Shown here: one piece after another, positions 48,419 through 57,505 of the stretch
How the letters are laid out: every line of letters begins with the position of its first letter
Position numbering within the stretch: the stretch's first letter is position 1
DNA from: Paenibacillus sp. URB8-2
Lineage (GTDB): Bacteria; Bacillota; Bacilli; Paenibacillales; Paenibacillaceae
Direction: 5' to 3'
NCBI RefSeq assembly: GCF_013393385.1
Contig: NZ_AP023239.1
Span: 4,836,001 to 4,900,000 of the forward strand
Length of the DNA stretch: 64,000 nucleotides
Position numbers and translations under genes: made by a program
The notes under the pieces: generated by a model
Databases searched by the model: none
Told to the model about the DNA's origin: nothing
Seen by the model: the letters and a program-made list of their open reading frames with translations, nothing else

Positions 48419-49057
48419 GTGACCGTGGACATTTTTATCGGCTACATTTTTCTTGGAATATCGCTTTCAGCACCTATAGGGCCCATTAACGCCGCACAGT
48501 TGGACAAAGGGGTCCGCAGCGGCTTCTGGCATGCCTGGTTCGTCGGGCTCGGGGCGATCTGTGCGGACATTTTATATATGCTGCTTGTCTATTTCGGCGT
48601 CATTCAACTGCTGGAATCCCCTTATATCAAAGCTTTTCTTTGGCTGTTCGGATTTCTTGTGCTAGTCTACACCGGGATTGAGAGCATTAAGGATGCCGGC
48701 CGCGTCTCCGTCCCGGGATCAGCAAGAGCCGACGCCAGGCTCAGCAAATCCCTGCTTTCCGGATTTCTGATGTCCCTGTTCAATCCGCTGTCGATCCTGT
48801 TCTGGCTCGGAATTTACGGTTCCGTACTGGCCAAAGCCGCTGCAGAGTTTCCGATGCAGCAGCTTCTTCTGTACAGCGGCGGCATCGTTCTCGGTATTCT
48901 CTTCTGGGATATCAGCATGGCTGGGGCAGCCAGCTTTTTTCGTAAATTCTTGACCAGCCGAGTATTAAAAAGCTTGTCGGTCATTTCCGGACTGGCGCTG
49001 ATCGGATTCGGTTTATACTTCGGAAAGGAAGCCGCGCGTCTGCTCTTTTTCCACTAA
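48419..49057 (+). CDS. LysE/RhtB family amino acid exporter
   Basis: 212 residues with about six membrane helices. The N-terminal signature GISLSAPIGPINAAQLDKGVRSGFWHAWFVGLGAICADILYM is the LysE family mark, and the middle SLFNPLSILFWLGIYGS corresponds to the second conserved Asn-Pro motif. Exports an amino acid; which one is unknown. GTG start at 48419 (GAGGAGGAGAC before it); a second GTG lies six bases on. Its stop overlaps the stop of the convergent permease by 4 bases. Confidence 0.88.
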   Translation: MTVDIFIGYIFLGISLSAPIGPINAAQLDKGVRSGFWHAWFVGLGAICADILYMLLVYFGVIQLLESPYIKAFLWLFGFLVLVYTGIESIKDAGRVSVPGSARADARLSKSLLSGFLMSLFNPLSILFWLGIYGSVLAKAAAEFPMQQLLLYSGGIVLGILFWDISMAGAASFFRKFLTSRVLKSLSVISGLALIGFGLYFGKEAARLLFFH

Positions 49058-50496
49058 CGCCGTGATTTGCGCAGCCAAATCCCCTTGATGCGAAAACCCG
49101 GCCCGCCGCTTAAGCGTCCGTGGAGGGGAGCAGCCGCCGGATTCTCCGGCTTGTCTTGCTCCCTTTCCTTGCCGCTGCGCCCTTTGCGCACACGCTGGAC
49201 GATCGCGTCGCAGCCGGCAATGAGCGCCACAAGCAGCAGGCTGATAAAGAAGCCCGGCCGGCTCTCATGATGAAAGACCGTTCCTATAACCGCCGCAGCG
49301 ATCAGCATAAGCCCGCACCAGCGTTTTAAGCCGCTGAGTTTGGCGGGCTTCAGCAGTTTTGCGGAAGACAATAAAATAAACGACCAGTTGTAAAGCAGCA
49401 TAAGACCTGCCGCCGTGGTAATGTACTCATACACCTTTCCCGGCATCAGCAGAGCCGCTACGATGGTCGCCGTAAGACCTGCCGCAATCAGGCTCAGCGC
49501 AGGCACCGGATATTTGTCCTTCAGCTTCCGCGAGAACAATCCGGGTGCGTCACCCTCCTGCGCAAGCGTAATCATCATAGAAGTAACGGCATACAGCGAA
49601 GCAGTCATCGTGGAGAAGCCGGCAACGATCAGCACCCCGTTAAAAACATGGGGAACAAAAGCCAAATGGTCGCTGCTTAAAGCCAGCACGAACGGGCTCT
49701 CCTTCGGATTGAATTTGAATTGGGGCACCATAGTTACGGCTAAGGCGATCGACAGTGCATACACGCCCGCCAAAAGCAGCAGCATGATTTTCCCCGCTTT
49801 GGGGGCCTCCTCCGGCTTCTGGAGCCGGTATGACATAATGCCGAGCACCTCAATGCCGCCATAAGCGTAAAAGGCAAAAATAAACGATGACCACAGTCCC
49901 ATTCCGCCGTTCGGGAAAAATTCTTTCATCGTCAGTGGCATATTCGGCTTAAACCGCCCTCCGTCGATCCAGCCCGCAAGAAGTCCCGCCGCAATAATCA
50001 GAAACATGACAATCGCGGCGATTTTGACAACGGCAAGCACATTCTCTACCCTGTCAAAGCCCTTGTTGCCGAAAAAGACGATAATCAGACCGAGCAAACC
50101 GAAACCGGCGGCGAAAATCCACATCGGAACAGCCGGAAACCAAAATCTGGAGAATATGGACAACGCCGTAAGCTGACTCCCCATAATAAGCAGCTCGGAG
50201 CACCAATAAACATATCCGCTTCCGAATCCCGCCCATCCCCCGAATGCCTTCTGCGCGTATGAACGGAAGGAGCCTTGTTCGGGATGATCAGCCGTCATGC
50301 GGGACAGCGCGTCGAATACGACGTAGGTTCCGGCCGCAGCCAGAAGATAAGCGATCAGGACGGACGGACCGCCAATCATAATCGCAAGGCCCGAACCCAG
50401 AAAATAGCCCGTTCCGATCGTTCCCGCCACTCCGAGCAAAGACAACTGCCACCACTTGAGCTTCCCGCTGCCTTTCGAAGACGATTGTTTGCCCAT
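49054..50496 (-). CDS. APC family amino acid permease
   Basis: 480 residues with 12 membrane helices. GVAGTIGTGYFLGSGLAI in TM1 is the substrate-binding glycine motif of the amino acid-polyamine-organocation family, and EQGSFRSYAQKAFGGWAGFGSGYVYW in TM3 and FAFYAYGGIEVLG in TM6 fit the AAT group. A basic, Gly/Pro-rich tail of about 50 residues follows TM12. Takes up amino acids with protons; substrate unknown. GCGAGGAT precedes the ATG. Transcribed toward, and overlapping the end of, the LysE gene. Confidence 0.88.
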   Translation of the reverse strand: MGKQSSSKGSGKLKWWQLSLLGVAGTIGTGYFLGSGLAIMIGGPSVLIAYLLAAAGTYVVFDALSRMTADHPEQGSFRSYAQKAFGGWAGFGSGYVYWCSELLIMGSQLTALSIFSRFWFPAVPMWIFAAGFGLLGLIIVFFGNKGFDRVENVLAVVKIAAIVMFLIIAAGLLAGWIDGGRFKPNMPLTMKEFFPNGGMGLWSSFIFAFYAYGGIEVLGIMSYRLQKPEEAPKAGKIMLLLLAGVYALSIALAVTMVPQFKFNPKESPFVLALSSDHLAFVPHVFNGVLIVAGFSTMTASLYAVTSMMITLAQEGDAPGLFSRKLKDKYPVPALSLIAAGLTATIVAALLMPGKVYEYITTAAGLMLLYNWSFILLSSAKLLKPAKLSGLKRWCGLMLIAAAVIGTVFHHESRPGFFISLLLVALIAGCDAIVQRVRKGRSGKEREQDKPENPAAAPLHGRLSGGPGFRIKGIWLRKSRR

Positions 50497-50655
50497 TATT
50501 CGATCCTCGCTTGAAGTAAATTGCGTGCTTAATTATCATGCCTTTTTTAAGCTTTTTTCATGTGCAGGCTATTAATATTCACCTCTATTTATTCGATAAA
50601 TTAGTATGATGTACTTACACCAATAGTTCTAATAGCCTATTTACGAGGTGCCACT

Positions 50656-51288
50656 ATGAAATATACAGGAAGGGTTCTAATAATAAGCATCATCCTTATG
50701 CTGCACAGTTCCTATCTCCTTTACTATGTTCTTCTGGGCAGAGAAATTACAATGCTCGACTGGCTAGGATATCCCATATTTGCGGCGATATGCTATTGGG
50801 CGGGACTTCAATTTGACCGGGCCGTCTTTTATTCCGAGAGAGATCCTTTGACCGGGCTGTATAACCGAAGAAAAGCGGATGTCCGAATCGCAAGGATGAT
50901 GGCTGCGGCGGACCGGACCGGTCAAAAAGTATTCGTACTATCCATCGATTGTGACAATTTTAAATGGATCAACGATACACTGAATCATCAAACCGGCGAT
51001 GCCGTGCTTATTGAAATTGGCAAGCTTTTGCAGCTGGAAAGCAGCAGGCAGACGGTTGCCGTCCGCTGGGGAGGAGATGAGTTCTTGCTCTGCGGGCTCT
51101 GCTCCGGCTATGAAGAGGTGGAAGCGCTCAAACACCGGCTCAATACGGCAATTGCCGGGTTGTCGGCCAGCATGAATCTGCCCGTCAATATCTCCATCGG
51201 CTCAGCCCTTTATCCCGACGACAACTCCACCCTTTCCGTACTGATTACTCTTGCCGACTCCAATATGTACAACGAGAAAAAGGCATAG
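50656..51288 (+). CDS. Membrane GGDEF diguanylate cyclase
   Basis: 210 residues: two N-terminal membrane helices (VLIISIILMLHSSYLLYYVLL and LGYPIFAAICYWAGLQF) with only a short loop between them, then a full GGDEF domain from RDPLTGLYNRRKAD. The active motif RWGGDEFLL is intact, and DCDNFKWINDTLNHQTGDAVL and ISIGSALYPDD are typical. It should make cyclic di-GMP. No inhibitory RxxD site is evident five residues before GGDEF. A c-di-GMP source with almost no sensor domain. Confidence 0.9.
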   Translation: MKYTGRVLIISIILMLHSSYLLYYVLLGREITMLDWLGYPIFAAICYWAGLQFDRAVFYSERDPLTGLYNRRKADVRIARMMAAADRTGQKVFVLSIDCDNFKWINDTLNHQTGDAVLIEIGKLLQLESSRQTVAVRWGGDEFLLCGLCSGYEEVEALKHRLNTAIAGLSASMNLPVNISIGSALYPDDNSTLSVLITLADSNMYNEKKA

Positions 51289-51312
51289 GCATTCCGCTCA
51301 ATATCCGCAAAA

Positions 51313-51350
51313 AAAGAGACGATAACGATAAATCGTTAACTCGTCTCTTT
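51313..51350. terminator. Bidirectional terminator
   Basis: 10-bp stem AAAGAGACGA / TCGTCTCTTT with an inner TAACGAT/ATCGTTA pairing, T-rich on the minus strand, between the GGDEF gene and the convergent kinase gene. Confidence 0.8.
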
Positions 51351-51397
51351 GCTTAATACCAAAGCTTATGTCCGCCGGTCCAACTCTCCCGCCGTTC

Positions 51398-53665
51398 TCA
51401 GAAAAACTTTCCGATCATTTTCCGGATCGTCTCGGTTCTTACAGGCTTGCTGATATATTCATCCATCCCCGCCGCCAGACATCTCTCGCGGTCATCCTTC
51501 AAGGCGTTGGCCGTTATCGCAATAATAACCGGAATTTTCTCCGGGGGGAGCGTGTCCTTGACCACCTTTACTGCTTCCAGCCCATTCATGCGCGGCATCT
51601 GGACATCCATAAAAGCAAGATCATACATGTTGTCGTTCAGCGCATGAACCGCCTGAAGCCCATCGGAAACTATGGATACGTTATGTCCACGTTTCTCCAG
51701 CATCTTCCTCAGGACAATCTGGTTGACTTCATTATCTTCAGCCACAAGAATCCGCAGAGGGCGGGAATCCGTTCTTCCTTCGCGAACTGCATCCGGTTCC
51801 ACCCGGTTCCCGCTGTATTCAGCCTGCCGGAAGACGACCGTAAACACAAATGTCGCTCCCTGCTCCGAATCCTGCAGCCTGATACTGCCGCCCATCAAGC
51901 CGACCAGCCTTTTCGCGATTGCAAGTCCCAGCCCCGTCCCTTCATGCTGGCGCTGCATAAAGCGATCCGGCTGGTAGAACGGCTCGAACAGCCTTTCCCG
52001 CTGGTTCTCGGGTATACCGACACCGGTATCGGACACCTTGACTTCCAGCGTTACCTCATTCCGGTCGATTTTCGTTGTCCGGACACTGACGTTCACTCCG
52101 CCGGTATTGGTGAATTTGACGGCGTTGCCCACAAGGTTCATCAGAATCTGCTTGAAGCGTTCGCTGTCCCCTCTTACAAATTCAGGAATCTCTGGATCGA
52201 CTGAAACACGAAGCGTCAGTCCCTTAATCTCCGCTTTTGGAGCGAGCACCATGACCGCCGATTCAATGCACGGCCTTAGTTCAAAACGTTCTTCATGCAA
52301 ATCGGTGCGCCCCGCTTCGATTTTGGCGAGATCGAGAATATCGTTGATAATCGAGAGCAGCGTATCGCCGCTTTTTCGTATAATCTCCAGATACTCCCGC
52401 ATGGAAGAATCCGGCGGGCTCATATCCAGCAGCAAGTCCGTCATGCCGATCACCCCGTTCATCGGAGTGCGGATTTCATGGCTCATGACCGCAAGAAACT
52501 CGCTTTTGGCCTGATTCATGCTCTCGGCAAGTTCTTTTTCAATCAGCAGCATTTTCTGCTCGGTTATATCTTTGGCGATAATATAAAAACCCGCTTTGGT
52601 GTTGTTGATAATAATGGGCGCAACCGTCGCAATGACTTCCACAAAATGGCCGTCCTTATGGCGAATACGGTCGATATCAGGCTCTTTGAACGTATGCTCC
52701 GTGGAAAACGCGAGAATATCGTCCAAATGCTCTTCCCCGACAAGGATGGACACATTCATTCCGGTCAGCTCGGAGATGTTGTAACCTGTCAACTGACAGA
52801 CCCTCTCATTCCCATTGATCATGTTACCCAGCAAATCGACCGAGATTATCGCATCATGATTGTACTTTTTCAGGGAGGTGTATCTCTCCAGCATTTCCTG
52901 CAGCTGCCGCTCCACGACTTTGCGCTCCGTCATATCGCGTCCAATGGCCAGCATACTTCGTCCATGTTCGTCCTCCATAATACGAAGCGTGAAATCGAGC
53001 CATATGTAATGGCCTTCCTTATGCCGTGCGCGCAATTGGACGCTTTGGCGTTTCAACATCTCCGTTCCGGACACCAGCGATAGATCATTCGGATGCAGCA
53101 GACCAAAGTTGCGCTTCCCAAGCAATTCCTCTGGCTGGTAACCCAGTATTTCATAAATGGAAGGAGAGCAGTACAGGCACATGCCGTTAAGCGAAGTGTA
53201 ATAAATGATGTCTCTCATATTGGCGGCAAAGGAACGGTACAGCTCATCGCCGGGCTGAACAATGCCGCACTGGGTATCCGGCCCTGAAACAGGGAGCAGA
53301 TTGACAATGTAATACTGGGATGCCTGGGCCGCGGATTCATTGATTAACGTAAGCCGCAGACGCACCCGGACAGGCATCCCTTCCCGGGAAACCATCCGGA
53401 TCTCCTTCTCCTGGCAGGTTGTATTTCCTTCCCGAAGGAGACGGATCATCTGTTCCGCCACAGATAAATCATCCGGGTGTATCACGTCTGTGAAGTCGCG
53501 TTCAAGCAGTTCCTGTTCGCTATAGCCAAGAATGCCGGTAACGGCAGGATTGATATCTGTCCATTTCGCATCGACGGTAAGAAATCCTTCTCCGACAGCC
53601 GCCGTCATGAAGGCCTGTTCAAAACGGGAATATCCATCCGCACACTTTCTTAGCAAATGCTTCAC
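51398..53665 (-). CDS. Soluble hybrid histidine kinase with three PAS domains
   Basis: 755 residues without membrane helices. Three PAS domains (about 15-130, 145-255 and 258-380), each with a GYS/GYQ/GYN-type core and PAC tail. HisKA has the phosphoacceptor in [12 protein letters not shown] near 397, HATPase has SDTGVGIPENQRE and EGTGLGLAI near 550-580, and a C-terminal receiver (640-752) has VAEDNEVNQ and LAFMDVQMPRMNG. The frame opens with GTG at 53665; a TTG at 53656, 6-7 bases after AGGTG, is another choice. The single receiver gene upstream may be its partner. Confidence 0.9.
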   Translation of the reverse strand: MKHLLRKCADGYSRFEQAFMTAAVGEGFLTVDAKWTDINPAVTGILGYSEQELLERDFTDVIHPDDLSVAEQMIRLLREGNTTCQEKEIRMVSREGMPVRVRLRLTLINESAAQASQYYIVNLLPVSGPDTQCGIVQPGDELYRSFAANMRDIIYYTSLNGMCLYCSPSIYEILGYQPEELLGKRNFGLLHPNDLSLVSGTEMLKRQSVQLRARHKEGHYIWLDFTLRIMEDEHGRSMLAIGRDMTERKVVERQLQEMLERYTSLKKYNHDAIISVDLLGNMINGNERVCQLTGYNISELTGMNVSILVGEEHLDDILAFSTEHTFKEPDIDRIRHKDGHFVEVIATVAPIIINNTKAGFYIIAKDITEQKMLLIEKELAESMNQAKSEFLAVMSHEIRTPMNGVIGMTDLLLDMSPPDSSMREYLEIIRKSGDTLLSIINDILDLAKIEAGRTDLHEERFELRPCIESAVMVLAPKAEIKGLTLRVSVDPEIPEFVRGDSERFKQILMNLVGNAVKFTNTGGVNVSVRTTKIDRNEVTLEVKVSDTGVGIPENQRERLFEPFYQPDRFMQRQHEGTGLGLAIAKRLVGLMGGSIRLQDSEQGATFVFTVVFRQAEYSGNRVEPDAVREGRTDSRPLRILVAEDNEVNQIVLRKMLEKRGHNVSIVSDGLQAVHALNDNMYDLAFMDVQMPRMNGLEAVKVVKDTLPPEKIPVIIAITANALKDDRERCLAAGMDEYISKPVRTETIRKMIGKFF

Positions 53666-53847
53666 CTGCCCGTCTGTGGAATGAAAAAATACAAGAAATT
53701 AATAGTTTAAAACTGTATTATTAATATCTTGTATATCCGAGCGAAAGTCAAATGCAAATCCTGTTCCTTTCAGCAATCCCGGGCACCTTCTACCTATGGT
53801 TTTTCATGGTGCGCTCTCCCCAGAGCAATCTTTTTCCTAGATGATAT

Positions 53848-54255
53848 TCAGTAGCCGGTAAAGCTGCCCGCCCCTCCGGCAAGCAGACCCTGTACGGTTT
53901 CTGTGAAGGTCCTGACTTGAATCGGCTTGGTAATATATCCCGCAAACCCCGCCTGCCGCGCTTTGGCGATGTCCGACAATTGGGCAAATGCGCTGATGGC
54001 CAGGACCGGAACATGGCGTGTATACTCCCCCTGCTGCAGGCATTCCATCGTCTCATATCCGTTTAGACCCGGAAGGCCGATATCCAGTATAATAAGGTCC
54101 GGCCGCTGCTGCTCAGCCATTTCAAGTCCAAGCTCACCCGTTTCGGCTTTCAGAAGCAGGACATTAGGCAGATTTTTTTTGAAGAGATGATGCATCAGCG
54201 CCATATTCAGTGGATTATCCTCCACATATAGGACTTTTTGCAAATTATCTTCCAT
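53848..54255 (-). CDS. Single-domain response regulator
   Basis: 135 residues made of one receiver domain: YVEDNPLNMAL near 10, phospho-Asp in DLIILDIGLPGLNGYE near 57, Ser/Thr switch LAISAFAQ near 85 and Lys in GYITKPIQ near 107. No output domain, so it acts as a phosphate relay or sink, or by binding a partner (DivK/CheY style). The N-terminal VEDNPLNM resembles receivers of hybrid kinases. It precedes the triple-PAS kinase gene by about 180 bases on the same strand. Confidence 0.9.
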   Translation of the reverse strand: MEDNLQKVLYVEDNPLNMALMHHLFKKNLPNVLLLKAETGELGLEMAEQQRPDLIILDIGLPGLNGYETMECLQQGEYTRHVPVLAISAFAQLSDIAKARQAGFAGYITKPIQVRTFTETVQGLLAGGAGSFTGY

Positions 54256-54309
54256 TTGCTATCCCCCTTATAGCGGTCCCGCCATTCATTAATTTCCATA
54301 AAAATGAAA

Positions 54310-54346
54310 AAGCCGAAGAAAGGGGACATTCCCCTTTCTTCGGCTT
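54310..54346 (-). terminator. Terminator of the DUF2294 gene
   Basis: Perfect 16-bp stem AAGCCGAAGAAAGGGG / CCCCTTTCTTCGGCTT with a 5-base loop and a T-run on the minus strand. Confidence 0.88.
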
Positions 54347-54391
54347 ATGTTCGGCTCATTTGCATGTCCGACTCATTTCCGCCTAAACCTT

Positions 54392-55066
54392 CTATGAATT
54401 GAACGTAAATGCGATAACACTGTTATCTTTATCAAAATCCCAGTCCACATAGATATCGGCCAATTCCTTGCCGAACAGCTGCGAAATGGTGGTCGTCTCC
54501 AAATAACGCTTCTCCATTTTCCGCTTGGTCGTCTTAAGTGTATTCTCGTAGCCCAGATCAATCAGTTCTTTCTCCAGCGGAATCAGTATGCCTTCGCGCT
54601 TGACGATCAGGGTGCGCGGATTAATCCACCACGAAGTTGTGAGATCCGGGAACCTCTGAACCTTGCGGCTAACTTCGTTAATCTGGTTATGAACCTCATC
54701 CTGTCCCGCGTACTCGTCTGTGAAAGCTTCACCGCCCTTGATCAGAGCCACAATCATTCCTGATGCGTTATGTATACCCCAATCATAGAAAATCTCAGCA
54801 ACCTCGATCTCCAGCTCATCCTTTATATAAGAGGACAATTCGGGAAGAAGAGACTTCATCAGCAGCTCGCGCGTGTAGCGAAAGGCCTGCTCCTCCTCTT
54901 TACTGAGCAAGAAACGCTCTACCGGTCCCATGAAATTACGTATATGCAGCGCAATACATTGCTTCGCAATCGAAGCGTATACGGATTCGGGACCTCTCCC
55001 GAACCGTTCCCTAAGCAATCTTCCCGTGTAACTGGAAAGCTGTCCCGCCAGGTCTATAGTACTCAT
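54392..55066 (-). CDS. DUF2294/MpsC-like duplicated protein
   Basis: 224 residues made of two similar halves, each like the DUF2294 (MpsC) domain: FGRGPESVYASIAKQCIALHIRNFMGPVERFLLS at 22-55, and RFPDLTTSWWINPRTLIVKREGILIPLEKELIDLG at 138-175 ending in IYVDWDFDKDNSVIAFTFN. The MpsC domain occurs in the Na+-translocating MpsABC system of staphylococci, but no MpsA/MpsB is near. Here it lies next to signalling genes. Function unknown. A GGAGG-type site precedes the ATG. Confidence 0.7.
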   Translation of the reverse strand: MSTIDLAGQLSSYTGRLLRERFGRGPESVYASIAKQCIALHIRNFMGPVERFLLSKEEEQAFRYTRELLMKSLLPELSSYIKDELEIEVAEIFYDWGIHNASGMIVALIKGGEAFTDEYAGQDEVHNQINEVSRKVQRFPDLTTSWWINPRTLIVKREGILIPLEKELIDLGYENTLKTTKRKMEKRYLETTTISQLFGKELADIYVDWDFDKDNSVIAFTFNS

Positions 55067-55272
55067 TCATTTTCCTCCAGCATCAATTTCTCAAGTTTCT
55101 TGGCAAGCCCTGGGGGAGGCAGTCCGTCTGCTGAAAAAACGGTATGCTAACTAAGTATAATATCTTCTGGGCGCTTCGTATATAGAAAAATACACCTGGT
55201 TTTCAGGGCTTCGTTAATGCTTCTTAATGCCTCTCCCGTTCGGCTAAAATACGAAGATAGTTCAGCTTATAA

Positions 55273-55308
55273 AGAAGGACAGGCCGGAATTTCCCGGCCT
55301 GTCCTTCT
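55273..55308 (-). terminator. Terminator of the redox-importer operon
   Basis: Perfect 15-bp stem AGAAGGACAGGCCGG / CCGGCCTGTCCTTCT with a 6-base loop, 140 bases after the last gene of the operon. Apart from it, 55067-55447 holds no gene I can support. Confidence 0.75.
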
Positions 55309-55447
55309 ATTCTATCCTGTTCCAAATGGAATATTCCGCGCTTTCCGCTGCACATAACATTCCACATCTGATCCTTGTCCTGTCGGCGGAGACTATCAGA
55401 CCGAGGGAAAGGATAGCCCTTTGCGCTCGCACCTTGTCTCCCCTGAC

Positions 55448-55798
55448 TTATGTTCTTCGGTATCGTTCGGTGAATATTTCAAACATAGGCGTCGTGTCCC
55501 GGGCCGCCATTGTCGAAGTGGAACCCGGATTCCAGCCGATCTCCTCTCTCCAACTGCCCAGCAGACCGGAACCAATCAGATCTTCCTCCCGAACGGGAAC
55601 GGAATGCTCCGCTTGGGGAGCTACATAAAGCGCGTCAGCCGGGCAGTAAGCCTCGCACATGAAGCAGGTCTGGCAGTCCTCCTGCCGGGCAAGTGCCGGA
55701 AGCTTTCGATTAATGTCAAAATCGAATACGTTCGTCGGACACACCTTTACGCATAGCTTGCAGCCGATACAGCGGTCCGAACTGATCAACTCGATCAT
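55448..55798 (-). CDS. 2[4Fe-4S] ferredoxin subunit 2 (AprB-like)
   Basis: 116 residues. Two complete cluster motifs, CIGCKLCVKVCP (10-21) and CQTCFMCEAYCP (42-53), as in bacterial 2[4Fe-4S] ferredoxins, followed by a C-terminal extension (GLLGSWREEIGWNPGS) shared with the second ferredoxin of the operon at 58620. Start overlaps the stop of the flavoprotein gene by 4 bases (ATGA), so the two are made together as subunits. The electron-transfer role is clear from the family; the reaction is not. Confidence 0.88.
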   Translation of the reverse strand: MIELISSDRCIGCKLCVKVCPTNVFDFDINRKLPALARQEDCQTCFMCEAYCPADALYVAPQAEHSVPVREEDLIGSGLLGSWREEIGWNPGSTSTMAARDTTPMFEIFTERYRRT

Positions 55799-57402
55799 AT
55801 TGCCCGCTCCTCCTTTACGGCACGCAGTTCATGGGCGTGGGGCACGCTCTCTGTAGAGATGCGAATATTGCCGATACCGGACAGAACCAGCCGGTGGGTC
55901 TGCCGGGGGTCCATCACCGGATATTCCGCCAGCGCCTGCAGGCCGCGCGTCTCCTTCCGGGCAAGGGCGGCGGTATACATCCAGCGGGCAGTCGCCAGCA
56001 TTGCCGCCGCTTCGCGCGCCTGAACGATTCCTCGTGTGGATGCAGGCGGTTGAGCGTTCAAATCAGACATCAGCGCATTCAGGCGTCCGAGCGAAGCATC
56101 GATTCCTGCCTCGGTGCGGAAGAAGTTGATGTTCAGCGGCAGCACTTCGCGCTGGACCGCCGTCACCAGCGCCTTAACCTCAAGCGTTTCCGGCGAGTCT
56201 GCGCCGGCGGACAGCCCGTAGCGTCCGGCCGCTTTGAGCCGGCGGCCGCCGCTGCCGCCAAGGGTCCGGGCATATCGTGCGGCCGCTTGGCCGGCCCAGC
56301 TTCCGCTGCATATGGCCCAGGACGCGTTGTACGCCCCGCCGCCCGAAATCGCGCCGGTTACCTTCTCGCGCGATGCGGCGTCCCCGGCCGCATACAGGCC
56401 GGCAACCGTCGTCTCGCAGCCGCTGCCGGTCAGACGGAGGCCTCCCGTCCCGCGCATCGTTCCCTCATAGCGAAGCGTCAGCGGGAATTTGTCGCGGAAA
56501 GGGTCGATTCCCGCCCGCTCAAGCGGCATGAAGAAGATTGGATGGGCACGGCGCAGGAAATTACGTTTCTCCTCCGTATCGGCGAGATCAAGACTGGCGT
56601 AGACCGGCCCTTTCAGCAGCAGTTCGGGAATACTGCCAAAGGTACGGTCCCCTTTCAACAGCGGCTGCCCGGCTGCATCATACAGCGTGGCCCAGGCCAG
56701 CATGCGTCCGCGGGTAACGCTGCCGTCCGCAAAGCTCGGCGCGTACTGCCGGGTGAATTCCATTCCGGACAAATCGGCGCCAGCCTCGGCTGACATCAGC
56801 AGTCCTTCCCCGGTCAATACATTGCAGCCGAGACCCTTACTCAGGAAAGCGCAGCCTCCAGTGGCCATGACAACCGCATTCGCCCTTACCTCCCATGCAT
56901 TGCCGGTCAGACGGTTAACACCGCGCGCCCCGCCAACGCCGTGATCATCGTGAAGAAGCTCCAGTGCCGGAGACTGATCCCATATCTTTACGCCGGCCTT
57001 GCGGACAACCTTACGCATCAGGCCCATATATTCCGGTCCGTGCAGGTGAGTGCGCATGGCATTGCCGTGCTCATCTTTCGGAAAAGGATAGCCCCAACTT
57101 TCGATCTGCTCCAGGTTCTGTTCCACCTGATCCAGCACGCGGTGAATCCAAGCGTTCTCAGACAAGTAGCCTCCGGCCTTAAGTCTGGACCGAACGGCCT
57201 CCTCCCGAAGCTCCGACACGGGAGGGATCACGAGCAGCGTCGTTCCTCCCGGGGCTGTCGCTCCGCTTGTGCCGAGATAGCCTTTGTCGGCCAGGATGAC
57301 TTTCGCTCCCAGCGAGGCCGCGCTCCATGCCGCCCATGCCCCGGCCGGACCCCCGCCCAGTACAAGCACATCCGCCTCCAACCGTTCTTCTTGCCGCGTC
57401 AT
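55795..57402 (-). CDS. FAD-dependent oxidoreductase 2 (AprA/fumarate reductase-like)
   Basis: 535 residues, flavoprotein of the fumarate reductase/adenylylsulfate reductase superfamily. FAD-binding LVLGGGPAGAWAAW near 14 and ADKGYLGTSGATAPGGTT near 36; substrate-domain VVMATGGCAFLSKGLGCN near 180; RGTGGLRLTGSGCE and GLYAAGDAASREKVTGAISGGGAYNASWA at 325-360; helical C-terminal domain. Paralogue of the 58949 gene and exactly the same length. Coupled to ferredoxin 2. GGAGG precedes the ATG. Probably oxidises or reduces an organosulfur compound; substrate inferred only from the transporter. Confidence 0.85.
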   Translation of the reverse strand: MTRQEERLEADVLVLGGGPAGAWAAWSAASLGAKVILADKGYLGTSGATAPGGTTLLVIPPVSELREEAVRSRLKAGGYLSENAWIHRVLDQVEQNLEQIESWGYPFPKDEHGNAMRTHLHGPEYMGLMRKVVRKAGVKIWDQSPALELLHDDHGVGGARGVNRLTGNAWEVRANAVVMATGGCAFLSKGLGCNVLTGEGLLMSAEAGADLSGMEFTRQYAPSFADGSVTRGRMLAWATLYDAAGQPLLKGDRTFGSIPELLLKGPVYASLDLADTEEKRNFLRRAHPIFFMPLERAGIDPFRDKFPLTLRYEGTMRGTGGLRLTGSGCETTVAGLYAAGDAASREKVTGAISGGGAYNASWAICSGSWAGQAAARYARTLGGSGGRRLKAAGRYGLSAGADSPETLEVKALVTAVQREVLPLNINFFRTEAGIDASLGRLNALMSDLNAQPPASTRGIVQAREAAAMLATARWMYTAALARKETRGLQALAEYPVMDPRQTHRLVLSGIGNIRISTESVPHAHELRAVKEERAI

Positions 57403-57505
57403 TTCCGCTCACCTCCGAAATATGGTAAAGTCTACGGTTCATGAGCAAGCTCTGAACTCAACCTGAAGAAGCAGCCGAGACTTTCTCCGGCTTTCCTTTA
57501 AGCCG

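Noticed and set aside
55831..56793. Plus-strand open frame of 320 codons opposite flavoprotein 2
   Set aside because: Antisense shadow, Arg/Gly/Gln-rich, no ribosome site.
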